Source of the DNA: Pseudomonadota bacterium
GTDB lineage: Bacteria > Pseudomonadota > Gammaproteobacteria > Pseudomonadales > Moraxellaceae
Length of the DNA: 38,283 bases
Reading direction: 5' to 3'
Assembly (NCBI GenBank): GCA_963204705.1
Contig: CAUJHL010000009.1
Span: 1 to 38,283, forward strand
The position numbers and the translations under genes are program-made. Each line of letters begins with the position of its first letter. Positions within the stretch are counted from its first letter, which is position 1. Below the pieces are notes generated by a model. It was not told the origin of the DNA. It worked only from the letters and a program-made list of their open reading frames with translations, and ran no database searches. This document shows positions 21,531 to 30,788 of this stretch, in pieces.

Positions 21531-22615
21531 GCCGGCGTGGAACCTGCCAGTCGCCGCGGGCAGGCGGCGGGGACGCGTGTTGCCTCAGCCGCATTGAGGC
21601 TGGGCAGGGAGGGTTGTGCGGATTGTGTGGGTGCCATCGCATCCACGGCGGTGGCGCGGACGCTGGGTCTTGGAGCTTCTTTTTTCAAACCCAGCGTGGC
21701 AAACAGCGCTTCATCCCGGCCAGTGTCTGCATTCGGCGTGGTGAGTAATTTTTCACCATAAAACAGCGAATTAGCCCCCGCCATAAAGGCCAGTGCCTGA
21801 TCGGACTCCGACAGTGACTCACGTCCAGCCGACAGCCGCACATAACTTTTGGGCATCAGAATACGGGCAACCGCAATAGTGCGAATCCATTCCAGCACCG
21901 GCAGGCGTGCCGTCTCGCCCAAAGGCGTGCCAGCAACTGGAACCAGCAGATTGATCGGCACCGACTCGGGATGCACCGGCAGGGTCGCCAGTTCAAACAG
22001 CAAACCAACCCGGTCTTCCCGCTGCTCGCCTAGCCCAACGATGCCGCCACTACAGACCTTCATGCCTGCCGCGCGCACATGCGCCAGGGTATCCAGCCGG
22101 TCATCGTAGGTGCGGGTCGAGATGATTTCAGGATAATGTTCTCGCGAGGTGTCGAGATTGTGGTTGTAGTAGTCGAGTCCGGCTTCCTGTAGGCGCTGCG
22201 CCTGACTGGCGGTCAGCATGCCCAGTGTCATACAGGTTTCCATGCCCATGGCCTTGACACCCTGCACCAGCTCCAGCACATAGGGCATGTCCCGTTCGTG
22301 CGGGTTGCGCCAGGCCGCACCCATGCAAAAGCGCGAAGAGCCTGTGCGCTGGGCTTCGGCAGCGGCTTCCAGCACCTTGGCGACGGCCAGTTTTTTTTCG
22401 GCCTGCAGGGCCGTGTTGTGATGGCCGGACTGCGAACAGTAGCTGCAATCCTCTGGACAATTGCCGGTTTTGATCGACAGCAGGGTACTGACCTGAATGG
22501 TATTGGGCTCAAAGTGCTCACGATGAACGGTCTGCGCCTGAAAGACCAGATCCATGAACGGCAATTCAAACAATGCCGCGATTTCGTCACGGCTCCAGTC
22601 ATTACGCACGGTCAT
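21527..22615 (-). CDS. bioB: biotin synthase
   Basis: [20 protein letters not shown] radical SAM CxxxCxx[18 protein letters not shown] overlap with bioF. Confidence 0.95.
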   Translation of the reverse strand: MTVRNDWSRDEIAALFELPFMDLVFQAQTVHREHFEPNTIQVSTLLSIKTGNCPEDCSYCSQSGHHNTALQAEKKLAVAKVLEAAAEAQRTGSSRFCMGAAWRNPHERDMPYVLELVQGVKAMGMETCMTLGMLTASQAQRLQEAGLDYYNHNLDTSREHYPEIISTRTYDDRLDTLAHVRAAGMKVCSGGIVGLGEQREDRVGLLFELATLPVHPESVPINLLVPVAGTPLGETARLPVLEWIRTIAVARILMPKSYVRLSAGRESLSESDQALAFMAGANSLFYGEKLLTTPNADTGRDEALFATLGLKKEAPRPSVRATAVDAMAPTQSAQPSLPSLNAAEATRVPAACPRRLAGSTPA

Positions 22616-22751
22616 GGGCAACGTTCCTTGCAGGGTGGAAGCCAGATCCAGCGGCTTCCAGAGGGAGGAGGGTCAAAGGGGGCAAACAGCCCGCACCAAG
22701 CCATCGTCAGGGCGTCAGCAATGCTATGGCCCTAACACTATTGCCGTGGGA

Positions 22752-23249
22752 TTAACGGGCCGCAAAGGCGTCGCGTTTCTCATTGACAAAATCTTTCACC
22801 TGACGAAACCGTGCCTTGAGAGGCTTGGGCACCTGGGGAACGATCAGTTTGGCCACCCCGTTAAACCACAGCAGCAGCGAAAAATCCCCTTCCATCACGA
22901 TGGCGCCACTTTGCATGCCTTCCATAAAGGCCGCAGGATCGCCTTTCAGCAGCGTCTTGACCGCCGTTTCGCTGTCCTTGAAACGCAGGATGAAATCGGC
23001 TTTTTCGGCAGGCCCTGCGCCCATGGTCACGGTGTCATCGTGAATATGAAAATGACGCGCCACACCATCGTTGGAACCCAGCTGCAGGGTAAAATTGCGG
23101 CCATGAATCATGCCCATGAACTTGGCATTGGTACGGGCCAGCAATTGGAGACGCAGGCCCAGACCCGCCAGCAGCAGATCAAAGGGATTGGTGGTCAGGT
23201 CAATCAGTGGGAGCTTAATGGTTGGGATCTGGCTCAGGTTGAAAGTCAT
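22752..23249 (-). CDS. SCP2 sterol-binding domain protein
   Basis: FHIHDDTVTMGAGPAEKADFILRFKDSETAVKTLLKGDPAAFMEGMQSGAIVMEGDFSLLLWF. Confidence 0.75.
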   Translation of the reverse strand: MTFNLSQIPTIKLPLIDLTTNPFDLLLAGLGLRLQLLARTNAKFMGMIHGRNFTLQLGSNDGVARHFHIHDDTVTMGAGPAEKADFILRFKDSETAVKTLLKGDPAAFMEGMQSGAIVMEGDFSLLLWFNGVAKLIVPQVPKPLKARFRQVKDFVNEKRDAFAAR

Positions 23250-23409
23250 GGCAATCGTGTCTTGAAAAGCAAAATGACGGTCACTCTAGCACTGAGCTTG
23301 CATCATTGCCATGACCAGAATGCTCAGTGCGTGAGTGGGTGGTGTGGCACGCGGGTTTCCCAAGGCGCCCTTTGCTGGGCAACCCAGCGTAAGTCAAGGG
23401 TAGTCAGGC

Positions 23410-24615
23410 TTATTTAGACCCGGCTTTCCAGCGGAATCCAAACCCGTAGGCCGCATCCAGTTCAGGATGACCCTCAAAATAACGAATCAGCCGCTGCACC
23501 TGCAAACTGCCTTGCTGGTTGCTGATTTCAGCAATAGCGCACATGCCCAGTGAGCTGGTTTCATTGAGCTGCACTTCGATTTCCGGTTGATTGGGAATCA
23601 GGATTTTGACCACGCCATCGGTAGCTGCCCAGTTGGGTACCCCTTCATAAATAAAGGCAAAAATCACGATCCGCTTGATCTTGTCCCAATGGCGACCATT
23701 GATGTGCAACCATTCGCCGTCGCTGTTTTGGCCGGTACGATCATCGCCCTTGAGCTGCATCCAGGGAAATTGATCAAAACTGCCAAAGCGGTTACCGAGT
23801 GCCTGAATAACACTGCCTTCCCCGTTTTGCATCTGGAACATACAGCCCAGATCCAGGTCAATGCCACTGGATTTACTGCCCAGCAAACCGCCAAAAAGCC
23901 CTTTGCTGCCACTATTCGCCCCAGCACCCCGGTTCCAGTTGAGATTGATGCGAATCTGGTCAAAGGAACTACCCTGCTTTTCCAGCCGGATGGTGCTGTT
24001 GGACTTGCTAAGGCTCACTTTACTGAGGGAAATTTTGGCAGCAGGAGCAGGAGCAGGAGCAGGAGCAGGTGCAGGTGTGGGAGCTGGTGCAGGGGCAGGG
24101 GCTGCAATCTCCACTCCAAAATGTTCTGCAAGCGGCTGCAACCCACCCTCAAAGCCCTGAACCACTAGTCGGAATTTCCAGCTACCATTACGGCGATAGC
24201 ATTCGCCGACGATGAGAGCGGCTTCCTGTAAATTTCGGGTATCAATGTCTGCCTGGGCAAATACGCCCGTGGGACCTGACAGCGTGATGCTTAACTGTTG
24301 TAATTCCCTAAAGCGATGGGGATTATCCAGCGTGGCACAGAACGCAATTTTACCCACGGCGGCTTCAACAGGCTCCAGATTGAGCTGAAACACCGTTTCG
24401 CTGCCCTGCTGACACATACTGACCTTGCCACTCGCGACACTGGTCTGGTTATAAAACACCATGTCGTGGTCGCCGCGCACTTTCTGGGTGCTTTCGGCCA
24501 GTAAATAGGCAGACAGATCGGCACTTGGGCTGCTGCCGTGTTGTTGGAGCGTCAGGGTAACGGTGCCTGCGGGCATGGCAACATTGGCGCCGGGGATCAG
24601 GGTAGTGATGCTCAT
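23410..24615 (-). CDS. TerD-domain and TerA-like two-domain protein with Ala-Pro linker
   Basis: N-terminal TerD fold (VRGDHDMVFYNQ, ALIVGECYRRNGSWKFRLVVQGFEGGLQPLAEHFGVEI), (AP)n linker, second TerA/TerZ-like domain (SLSKSNSTIRLEKQGSSFDQIRINLNWNRG..IDLDLGCMFQM). Confidence 0.85.
   Translation of the reverse strand: MSITTLIPGANVAMPAGTVTLTLQQHGSSPSADLSAYLLAESTQKVRGDHDMVFYNQTSVASGKVSMCQQGSETVFQLNLEPVEAAVGKIAFCATLDNPHRFRELQQLSITLSGPTGVFAQADIDTRNLQEAALIVGECYRRNGSWKFRLVVQGFEGGLQPLAEHFGVEIAAPAPAPAPTPAPAPAPAPAPAAKISLSKVSLSKSNSTIRLEKQGSSFDQIRINLNWNRGAGANSGSKGLFGGLLGSKSSGIDLDLGCMFQMQNGEGSVIQALGNRFGSFDQFPWMQLKGDDRTGQNSDGEWLHINGRHWDKIKRIVIFAFIYEGVPNWAATDGVVKILIPNQPEIEVQLNETSSLGMCAIAEISNQQGSLQVQRLIRYFEGHPELDAAYGFGFRWKAGSK
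24040..24110. repeat. short tandem repeat (gcagga-type hexamer) encoding the Ala-Pro linker
   Basis: ggcagcaggagcaggagcaggagcaggagcaggtgcaggtg..ggggcaggggctgc. Confidence 0.8.
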
Positions 24616-24778
24616 AAACAGATTCCTTGCATTCCTGCGTCATGAATTTCTGGTGTGAGGTGGAACATGGCGACGGGCGCTATAGCTACTCACACGGAGT
24701 TTGTTTCGTCAATTGGCTGTGGTTGAAAGGCATTGTTAATTGTGGTTGTTGGCGCTGAGTCCCCCACTGATCGGGCAC

Positions 24779-25732
24779 TCAGGCTTCTTGCCACGACCGG
24801 CTTGGCCCCGGCCAGGCAATCAACTGATCCTCTGTCCCCGCCAGTCCATACATGGCGGCACGGGCAACCACCCGCTGCGCCCATGCCCGGTGAGTGGCCG
24901 GTTCCAGCATGGCTCCCTGCTGCTGAAAAACGGCATCTGCCGTAGGACGTAAAATGGCCTGGGCAGCTGCATGATCCAGCGGGTCAACCTGTAGGGCACG
25001 GTGTACCGTGTCAATCTGACACGGGTGGATGATGGTTTTGGCACTCAGGCCATGCAGCAAATCCTGAACCAGTTCCTGCTCCAGCAGGGCGCTATCCTGA
25101 AAATATTCACAGACGGGCGCTGTCAGGGCGAGGCCTGAAGGTAGAAAAATCCCTGCCAGCTGGGCAATCAGCGGGCCAATCGGCGTCTGATAAAGGGTGA
25201 ACTGGCGAGGCCGGCGCAGACCCAGACAGGCCAGCAAGTCATTGCCCCCAATGCGCAGGGCAAGAATTTGGGCGGGCTGCTCAAGCAAACGATCCCGCAA
25301 GTCACGCATGGCACCTGGATCAAACACACTGGCACTTTCCAGGGTAGGCATGATCAGCAGCTCGGGTAAAACACTGCGGCGCCAGCTTTGCTCTGTGCTG
25401 GCATCAAATTTGGGCAGCACCATGCCATCAATCTGGTGAATCAGGGGCCATTCGCACAATTGCGCTGCCATTCGCGGGTGACGGGGGCGAACAAAAATCA
25501 GCGGAGCACCCGGCTGGCGCGGACAGGTCGCCAGTCGATGCAACAATTGCTGCAGGTGTGCCAGACCCTGCGGCAGATCCGATTCGGCGACGGCATCTTC
25601 CAGACAAATGACTAGCGACCTCAGTGCAGGGTATTTACTGCCACTGACGGCATCCCAGAGATCCGTGCGAGTCGCGGGCATATAGAGGGTGGCGCCCAGT
25701 GACAGTGCAGTGAGAGGAAGGCTGGCGCTCAT
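24779..25732 (-). CDS. HpcH/HpaI aldolase / citrate lyase (CitE-like) family protein of Ter cluster
   Basis: GATLYMPATRTDLWDAVSGSKYPALRSLVICLEDAVAESDL; PLIFVRPRHPRM; ILALRIGGNDLLACLGLRR. Confidence 0.8.
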   Translation of the reverse strand: MSASLPLTALSLGATLYMPATRTDLWDAVSGSKYPALRSLVICLEDAVAESDLPQGLAHLQQLLHRLATCPRQPGAPLIFVRPRHPRMAAQLCEWPLIHQIDGMVLPKFDASTEQSWRRSVLPELLIMPTLESASVFDPGAMRDLRDRLLEQPAQILALRIGGNDLLACLGLRRPRQFTLYQTPIGPLIAQLAGIFLPSGLALTAPVCEYFQDSALLEQELVQDLLHGLSAKTIIHPCQIDTVHRALQVDPLDHAAAQAILRPTADAVFQQQGAMLEPATHRAWAQRVVARAAMYGLAGTEDQLIAWPGPSRSWQEA

Positions 25733-26001
25733 GATCAGTGCTGGTCTCTTAACGAATGGCAAGGGTTTGGGCGTGTCTGGGCGTTATTCATGGTTCTTAG
25801 TGATTTAGCCAGTGATTTAGTCAGTGCATTAAGCAATCATTGGGTCAGTCAACATTCAACAAAGGATAGTCAGCACAAAAAATACAAGCGCTGACAGAAT
25901 CTATGTCTGCTTCCGGTCACTGCGGGCCACGATGGGTTATGCCCTGTGCAAAACGGGCGGATACGGATGAATATTACCCAAATTTAATCTTTGTCGCCGA
26001 A

Positions 26002-27216
26002 TTATTCTGTGCCTGACCGACTCGCAATCAGGGTGACCGCCTGATAGGGCCCCAGACGTTCACCCAATACGTCGACACCCGTGCCCAGCTCACTGGCCAG
26101 CGCTCTCAGGGCGGCCGTTTCTGGCGCATCAGCGGTTTTTAACAAAATCCGGTCGGGTGCTCGTCGTAACAGGGCGCGGGTAGCCTCCGCCAGCCCGGGT
26201 TTAATGCGATTACGATTGCTGATTTGGTAATGTTCAGCGAGTGCATTAATCGTTTCACGGGACCAGCGTTGTTGGTGAAGTCTATCGGTCTCGGACCATT
26301 GAGCGGGCAGGCAGGCAGGATCACCGGAAGAAACCAGCGCCTGTCGTAACTGATCCAGATGCTCAATGACTCGCTGGCTTTGATCGTGGGGAGCCAGCTC
26401 GGGGTAGCTGGTACAGCCATGCCAGTCCGTGGGAGTGTCCTCCAGACAGACACTACGGGACAGTAGGCCAGAGACGGTTGCTCCCATCAGGCCGGTAGGA
26501 ATCAGCCAATCCTCCGCGCTGGCACACAGCCAGGCTTCGCCGGCGGGATCGGCGAGCGTCACCAGTCGCAGGCGTCCACACTCACGGGGAAAGCGATTAT
26601 CCCCTGCCAGGCTGTGTTCCAGTTCCTGACTGATCGCCCCTTTACCGGTCCAGCCATCGACGAAATAGAGGGTCTGGGCCCCATGGCGACTGACAATTGC
26701 CTCCAAAGCCAGCGCATCAATTCCGCGATCCCTGAGAATACTAATCCCATAATGCACACAGGGCATTCCCAGTGAACGAATGGCGCGTGCCAGCAAAATC
26801 CCCAACGGAACGCCAGCCCGTACCAGACTGACCAGCACCAGAGGATTGGGGGACCGCCCGGCAGGCAATGATTGAGACTGATAATGGCTCACCAGTTGCA
26901 AGGCCAGCTGTTGAACTTCCCGTACCATACGCTCACCCCCTTGGGCCAGTGCTTGCTGAAACGCAGAAGCCAGCCGATCCGAAGGCGGGGATTCCCGCGT
27001 GATCATGCGGGAGTAATGTTGTTGGCCGGTTTGAATAAGACGTTCCTTTTCCGCAATCGGGGTGCTTTCCAGAGTCAGGAGCCGCAACAAGAATTGGACT
27101 TCACCTATGGAGTAGCTGCCTGTGAGGGCGCCAGGCAGGGCGTCATGCAGGCTATTAGACTGGTCAGAGCTGTCGAGCTTTTCAGTCGTTTCGGCAGTGA
27201 CGGTTAGTTTAGTCAT
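26002..27216 (-). CDS. StiP-like (PRTase-type) protein with C-terminal PELOTA-like domain, Ter cluster
   Basis: YSIGEVQFLLRLL..., LVSLVRAGVPLGILLARAIRSLG.PCVHYGISILRDRGID, YFVDGWTGKGAISQEL, C-terminal RNRIKPGLAEATRALLRRAPDRILLKTAD. ATG 27216. Confidence 0.75.
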   Translation of the reverse strand: MTKLTVTAETTEKLDSSDQSNSLHDALPGALTGSYSIGEVQFLLRLLTLESTPIAEKERLIQTGQQHYSRMITRESPPSDRLASAFQQALAQGGERMVREVQQLALQLVSHYQSQSLPAGRSPNPLVLVSLVRAGVPLGILLARAIRSLGMPCVHYGISILRDRGIDALALEAIVSRHGAQTLYFVDGWTGKGAISQELEHSLAGDNRFPRECGRLRLVTLADPAGEAWLCASAEDWLIPTGLMGATVSGLLSRSVCLEDTPTDWHGCTSYPELAPHDQSQRVIEHLDQLRQALVSSGDPACLPAQWSETDRLHQQRWSRETINALAEHYQISNRNRIKPGLAEATRALLRRAPDRILLKTADAPETAALRALASELGTGVDVLGERLGPYQAVTLIASRSGTE

Positions 27217-28063
27217 GCCAATACCCTCCGGCCTGCTCAAGGTGGCTGGCCAGCTGTTGCCCAACCCAGTGATCCAACTGACTGGCTGCCGGCATGCCCC
27301 ACCAGTCACACTGCTGTAAAAAGGCACAATCCGACAACGAGTCTCCGAGACCAATCACCGGTTGATCCGGCTGGGAGATTTGCGGGAGCAGATAAGCCAC
27401 TGCCTCTGCTTTACCAATCCCTTCAGGAATCAGCGCCAGCGTGACGCCATTGCGATGCAGATAACAGCCAGCCAGCAGTTCTGGCGGCAGCCACTGCATA
27501 AACTCGGTGAGAAATAAGGGTAAGTGGCGAGACTGGCGAACCACGCCGTACACAATCAGGCCATTTTCCCGTTGCAATTGAACGCGCAAGGCATCCATGG
27601 GCAGTGTCTGTCCGGGGAAATGGGCGGCTAAAAACGTGAGGCCCAGTTCTGGCAGGGACTCATACCATGTCGTCAGACTGGCTTGTAAGGGCGTTATGAG
27701 CGACAGGGTCCGTTGCCACCAGACCGGATCCGGCTGGTCAGGCTGCTGTAAAATGACAGCGCCGTGTGCACAGATGGCTGGAAAGGGCAGCTCTAGCTGT
27801 ACGCGTGCCAGGCCTTCACTGCTGCGTGCTGTCACCGGAACCAGCCGGGCATGCTGCTGGAGCCAGCGCCACCAGTGCCACTGACGGGCAGACATCATCC
27901 CCAGGGGCTGGCCGTGCTGATCATGGGTAGCGGTCGCTTTTGGGTCGAGTCCCCTGCTGGCCAATCGACGGCCAGTCTGAAACAGGGTGTCGTCCAGATC
28001 GACCAGAAAAAGGGGAGGCAGTGGAGAGTCTGACAACTGCGTGGCGAGGGGCAAGCTAGTCAC
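27209..28063 (-). CDS. HAD-superfamily phosphatase of Ter cluster
   Basis: LFLVDLDDTLFQTGR, PVTARS, PVIGLGDSLSDCAFLQQCDW. GTG start overlapping the upstream TGA (GTGA). Confidence 0.8.
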   Translation of the reverse strand: MTSLPLATQLSDSPLPPLFLVDLDDTLFQTGRRLASRGLDPKATATHDQHGQPLGMMSARQWHWWRWLQQHARLVPVTARSSEGLARVQLELPFPAICAHGAVILQQPDQPDPVWWQRTLSLITPLQASLTTWYESLPELGLTFLAAHFPGQTLPMDALRVQLQRENGLIVYGVVRQSRHLPLFLTEFMQWLPPELLAGCYLHRNGVTLALIPEGIGKAEAVAYLLPQISQPDQPVIGLGDSLSDCAFLQQCDWWGMPAASQLDHWVGQQLASHLEQAGGYWHD

Positions 28064-29415
28064 GTCTCCTTGCCCCCCAGCACGACTAGCCCTGGCAAGG
28101 CAGCCAGCAAGGCGGGGTCTACACTGGCTGTGTCTGTTTCTACCATCAGGAACATGCGGTCGTAGTCCGCAGGCACAATGTTGTACACAAAATTGGGCAT
28201 GCCAAGTCCGTAATTGTCCTGAAATGCCAGCTGGTGCTGAATGGCGTGTCCGCGCGCGATGGGGGATCTGGTGGTGGCAGCAACAGAGACCCGAGCTCCC
28301 TGTCTGGCCAATGCCTCTGCCAGCAGGAATGGCGGCCACACGTATTCACTACTGCCCAGCACCAGAATGCGTTCACCGGGCTGTGCCTTCAGCAGCGGCA
28401 GTTTTCCCTGATCCGTAAGGCCTGTCGGCACCCGTCCCCAGTCGGCGGGACGGCAAATTGGCCATGCACCGCGGGCGACAGTATCGACCTTAGGCATCTC
28501 GGGCAGGTCGGCACGCGGATTATCCTGCCAGCGCCAATGCCCCTGTAACAGACTCACCCGCTGCCAGTGAGGAAATGCGGGAAACACAGGTTGCGACCAA
28601 TCGGTCAGGGTCGCTGTGATGATATGTTCTAACTGATCGAGTCCAGCGGATTGCAGGGCGGCGACCAGATGCTGAAAAGTCTGACCCGTTGAGGCTTCAT
28701 CATCTACCAAAATCAGGCTCCGCGTAGCCAGTAGCCGCTGCTGTACCTCAGGGTCAGGCGATCCATAGAGCAAATGCGCTGGCGCATGGCTGTGGGTTTC
28801 CTCAAATCGGCACCACAGTGGTGCCTCAGCGTCGGGCAGAGGATGGCGGGTACTGGCCAGGTACAGTGCCTCGGGATAGGGGCCTTGCCGCAAGGCTCGA
28901 TGCACACCGGCGCCGAGCGCAACGGCTGTTTCTGCCATGCCAATCACCAGCACCGGCCCGGGCAAATGGGTGGGAATGCGGGCAGCCAGTGCATTCCAGG
29001 CCGCATTCATGCGCTCGGGAGAGACCGGGATGTGACGCCCCAGCACTTTCGAGACAAACAGAAAAGCCCGACGAGGGTTGATGCGTTCGGCAAACCCAAA
29101 CAGCGCATCGGCTGTCCAGCCATCCGACGGCGAGCTGGGGGTGTCATTGTCTCGGTAGGGCTTGCTTTCGCGGTCGTTGCGCTCACCGCCCTGAACGCTG
29201 GCTGTGGAGGATGTCGGGTTAGATGTCGCGGCGGGAAGCAGGGTTAACTCAAGAATCCCGCGAGACAGTACACAAGTGCTTGTCACAGAAAGGCTGGAAG
29301 CCAGCACAGGATCAGGAGTATGGTCTGGTGAAAAATCAGACTGGGGGTCATCCAGGCGCTCAGGCAGAATGTCCGGTAGCGCGTCCGGCTGGGAATCAGG
29401 CAAAGAAACAGTCAT
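28060..29415 (-). CDS. phosphoribosyltransferase with TRSP-type C-terminal domain, Ter cluster
   Basis: VLVIGMAETAVALGAGVHRAL, SLILVDDEASTGQTFQHLVAAL (PRPP-binding loop), ERILVLGSSEYVWPPFLLAEALARQG, IQHQLAFQDNYGLGMPNFVYNI. Confidence 0.8.
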   Translation of the reverse strand: MTVSLPDSQPDALPDILPERLDDPQSDFSPDHTPDPVLASSLSVTSTCVLSRGILELTLLPAATSNPTSSTASVQGGERNDRESKPYRDNDTPSSPSDGWTADALFGFAERINPRRAFLFVSKVLGRHIPVSPERMNAAWNALAARIPTHLPGPVLVIGMAETAVALGAGVHRALRQGPYPEALYLASTRHPLPDAEAPLWCRFEETHSHAPAHLLYGSPDPEVQQRLLATRSLILVDDEASTGQTFQHLVAALQSAGLDQLEHIITATLTDWSQPVFPAFPHWQRVSLLQGHWRWQDNPRADLPEMPKVDTVARGAWPICRPADWGRVPTGLTDQGKLPLLKAQPGERILVLGSSEYVWPPFLLAEALARQGARVSVAATTRSPIARGHAIQHQLAFQDNYGLGMPNFVYNIVPADYDRMFLMVETDTASVDPALLAALPGLVVLGGKET

Positions 29416-29477
29416 AACTCACGCATAAATAAACTAGTAAAGACAGAAGCCGCAGTGCAGCGCCCGGTTTGCAGCAG

Positions 29478-30788
29478 TCAGCGCTCACACTCCAACAACC
29501 ACACCGATCCTTGTGCCTGTCGCACCATGGTATTGCCGCTTTGGGCAGAAACCGGCGGGGCCGTAGGGCTGGGGAAATGACTCGGGTCGATATCCGCCGA
29601 TTCCAGCAGGGCCGCAATCAGCTGGTGGCGTACCGCAAAATTCATGTTTTGTGCTGAACTGATGCTGGAAATCGCCATGGCGATGACCTGGCCCTGGGTA
29701 TTCAGCAGCGGGGATCCACTGGATCCGGGCTGTATGGGGGCGGTGAATTGCAAAAAGCGCAAATCCTGATTAATACCCCGCAACGCGGCAATACATCCCT
29801 GCGTCACCTGCAACTGGTTTCCCATGATCCCGGAGAGGGGGTAGCCTAGCGTGGTGAGAGACTCGCCCAGGGACAAGGGCACGCTCTGGGCCAGAGTCAG
29901 CCATTGTTTCAGGGGGGCGTCGTTGTAGGGAGTGTCCAGCTTTAACAGCGCCAGATCGCAGCCTTCATCCAGCGTAATGACCTGTACGGCAAAGCGTCCC
30001 TGCAGAGACTGCGCCGTAATGCGGCGGGCCTGATCGGCCACATGGGCACACGTCACCAGATGACAGGGTGAAATGGCAAAAGCGGTTCCGGTCCAGGCGT
30101 CTGGCAGCGGGTTGCCGTGACGGTCATAGCCCGGTCGGCGCTCACCATTGCCCGGCTGGCCTTGACCATGGCCCGTATTTCCTGATGCGCTGCCCTGCGA
30201 TAAAGTGCGGGGCGAACGCTCATCCAGTGCCAGTTGCATCCGCAGGCCCAGCGCAGCCAGACCCATAGGCGACCCTTCGGCCAGCGCACGCATTTTCCAT
30301 TGATTCTGGCGCAGGTAAATTTCCAGACAGATCATCGCGCGATCGGCACTTTGGTCAATGGCAGGCACATAACAGACGTGGTCAGCACCCGACGGCCCAG
30401 TCAGGCAGTTTAGGCTAAGCTGAGCGCCAGACTGCTCAAGAGTGCCGGTCTGGTCGTAGCGATAGGCCACCAGCAGCAAGTGGCGGACGCTAGCAAAGCG
30501 TTGCTGCAGTTGGGCCAAATCCAGTTGCCACTCCGCCTGTTGCGGATTGCCCTCAATCTGGATCCAGTCGGGCACTTCGTGCAAATACGCAGGCGCCATC
30601 ACCGGTTTGCGCGCTTCGTCCAGCACCAGCCAGACCAGCCCCAGCTCCTCTGCCAGCCAGTCCCGGTTTGCCCCGCGCGGACTGGAAAGGGTGGCTTTCA
30701 GGCAAAGACGGGCTTGGTCGGGCAGGGTCGTATTGGCACCCGTTACCAGCTCGGTGGCAGAGGCTGAAGGGGGGTTAGGGGGGGTCAT
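29478..30788 (-). CDS. TerD-domain fused to trypsin-like serine protease
   Basis: N-terminal TerD features (LLLVAYRYDQTGTLEQSGAQLSLNCL.., CLEIYLRQNQWKMRALAEGSPMGLAALGLRM). C-terminal protease triad CAHVAD (His), DEGCDLALLKLD (Asp), QPGSSGSPLLNTQGQVIAM (Ser). Confidence 0.85.
   Translation of the reverse strand: MTPPNPPSASATELVTGANTTLPDQARLCLKATLSSPRGANRDWLAEELGLVWLVLDEARKPVMAPAYLHEVPDWIQIEGNPQQAEWQLDLAQLQQRFASVRHLLLVAYRYDQTGTLEQSGAQLSLNCLTGPSGADHVCYVPAIDQSADRAMICLEIYLRQNQWKMRALAEGSPMGLAALGLRMQLALDERSPRTLSQGSASGNTGHGQGQPGNGERRPGYDRHGNPLPDAWTGTAFAISPCHLVTCAHVADQARRITAQSLQGRFAVQVITLDEGCDLALLKLDTPYNDAPLKQWLTLAQSVPLSLGESLTTLGYPLSGIMGNQLQVTQGCIAALRGINQDLRFLQFTAPIQPGSSGSPLLNTQGQVIAMAISSISSAQNMNFAVRHQLIAALLESADIDPSHFPSPTAPPVSAQSGNTMVRQAQGSVWLLECER

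Noticed and set aside
22554-23417. 287-aa forward ORF spanning the bioB 5' end and SCP2 gene
   Set aside because: Antisense to SCP2 and bioB, which have recognisable motifs; likely spurious.
27217-27354. N-terminal extension of the StiP-like ORF to 27354
   Set aside because: Overlaps the HAD gene by >100 nt; the ATG at 27216 gives the usual short overlap.
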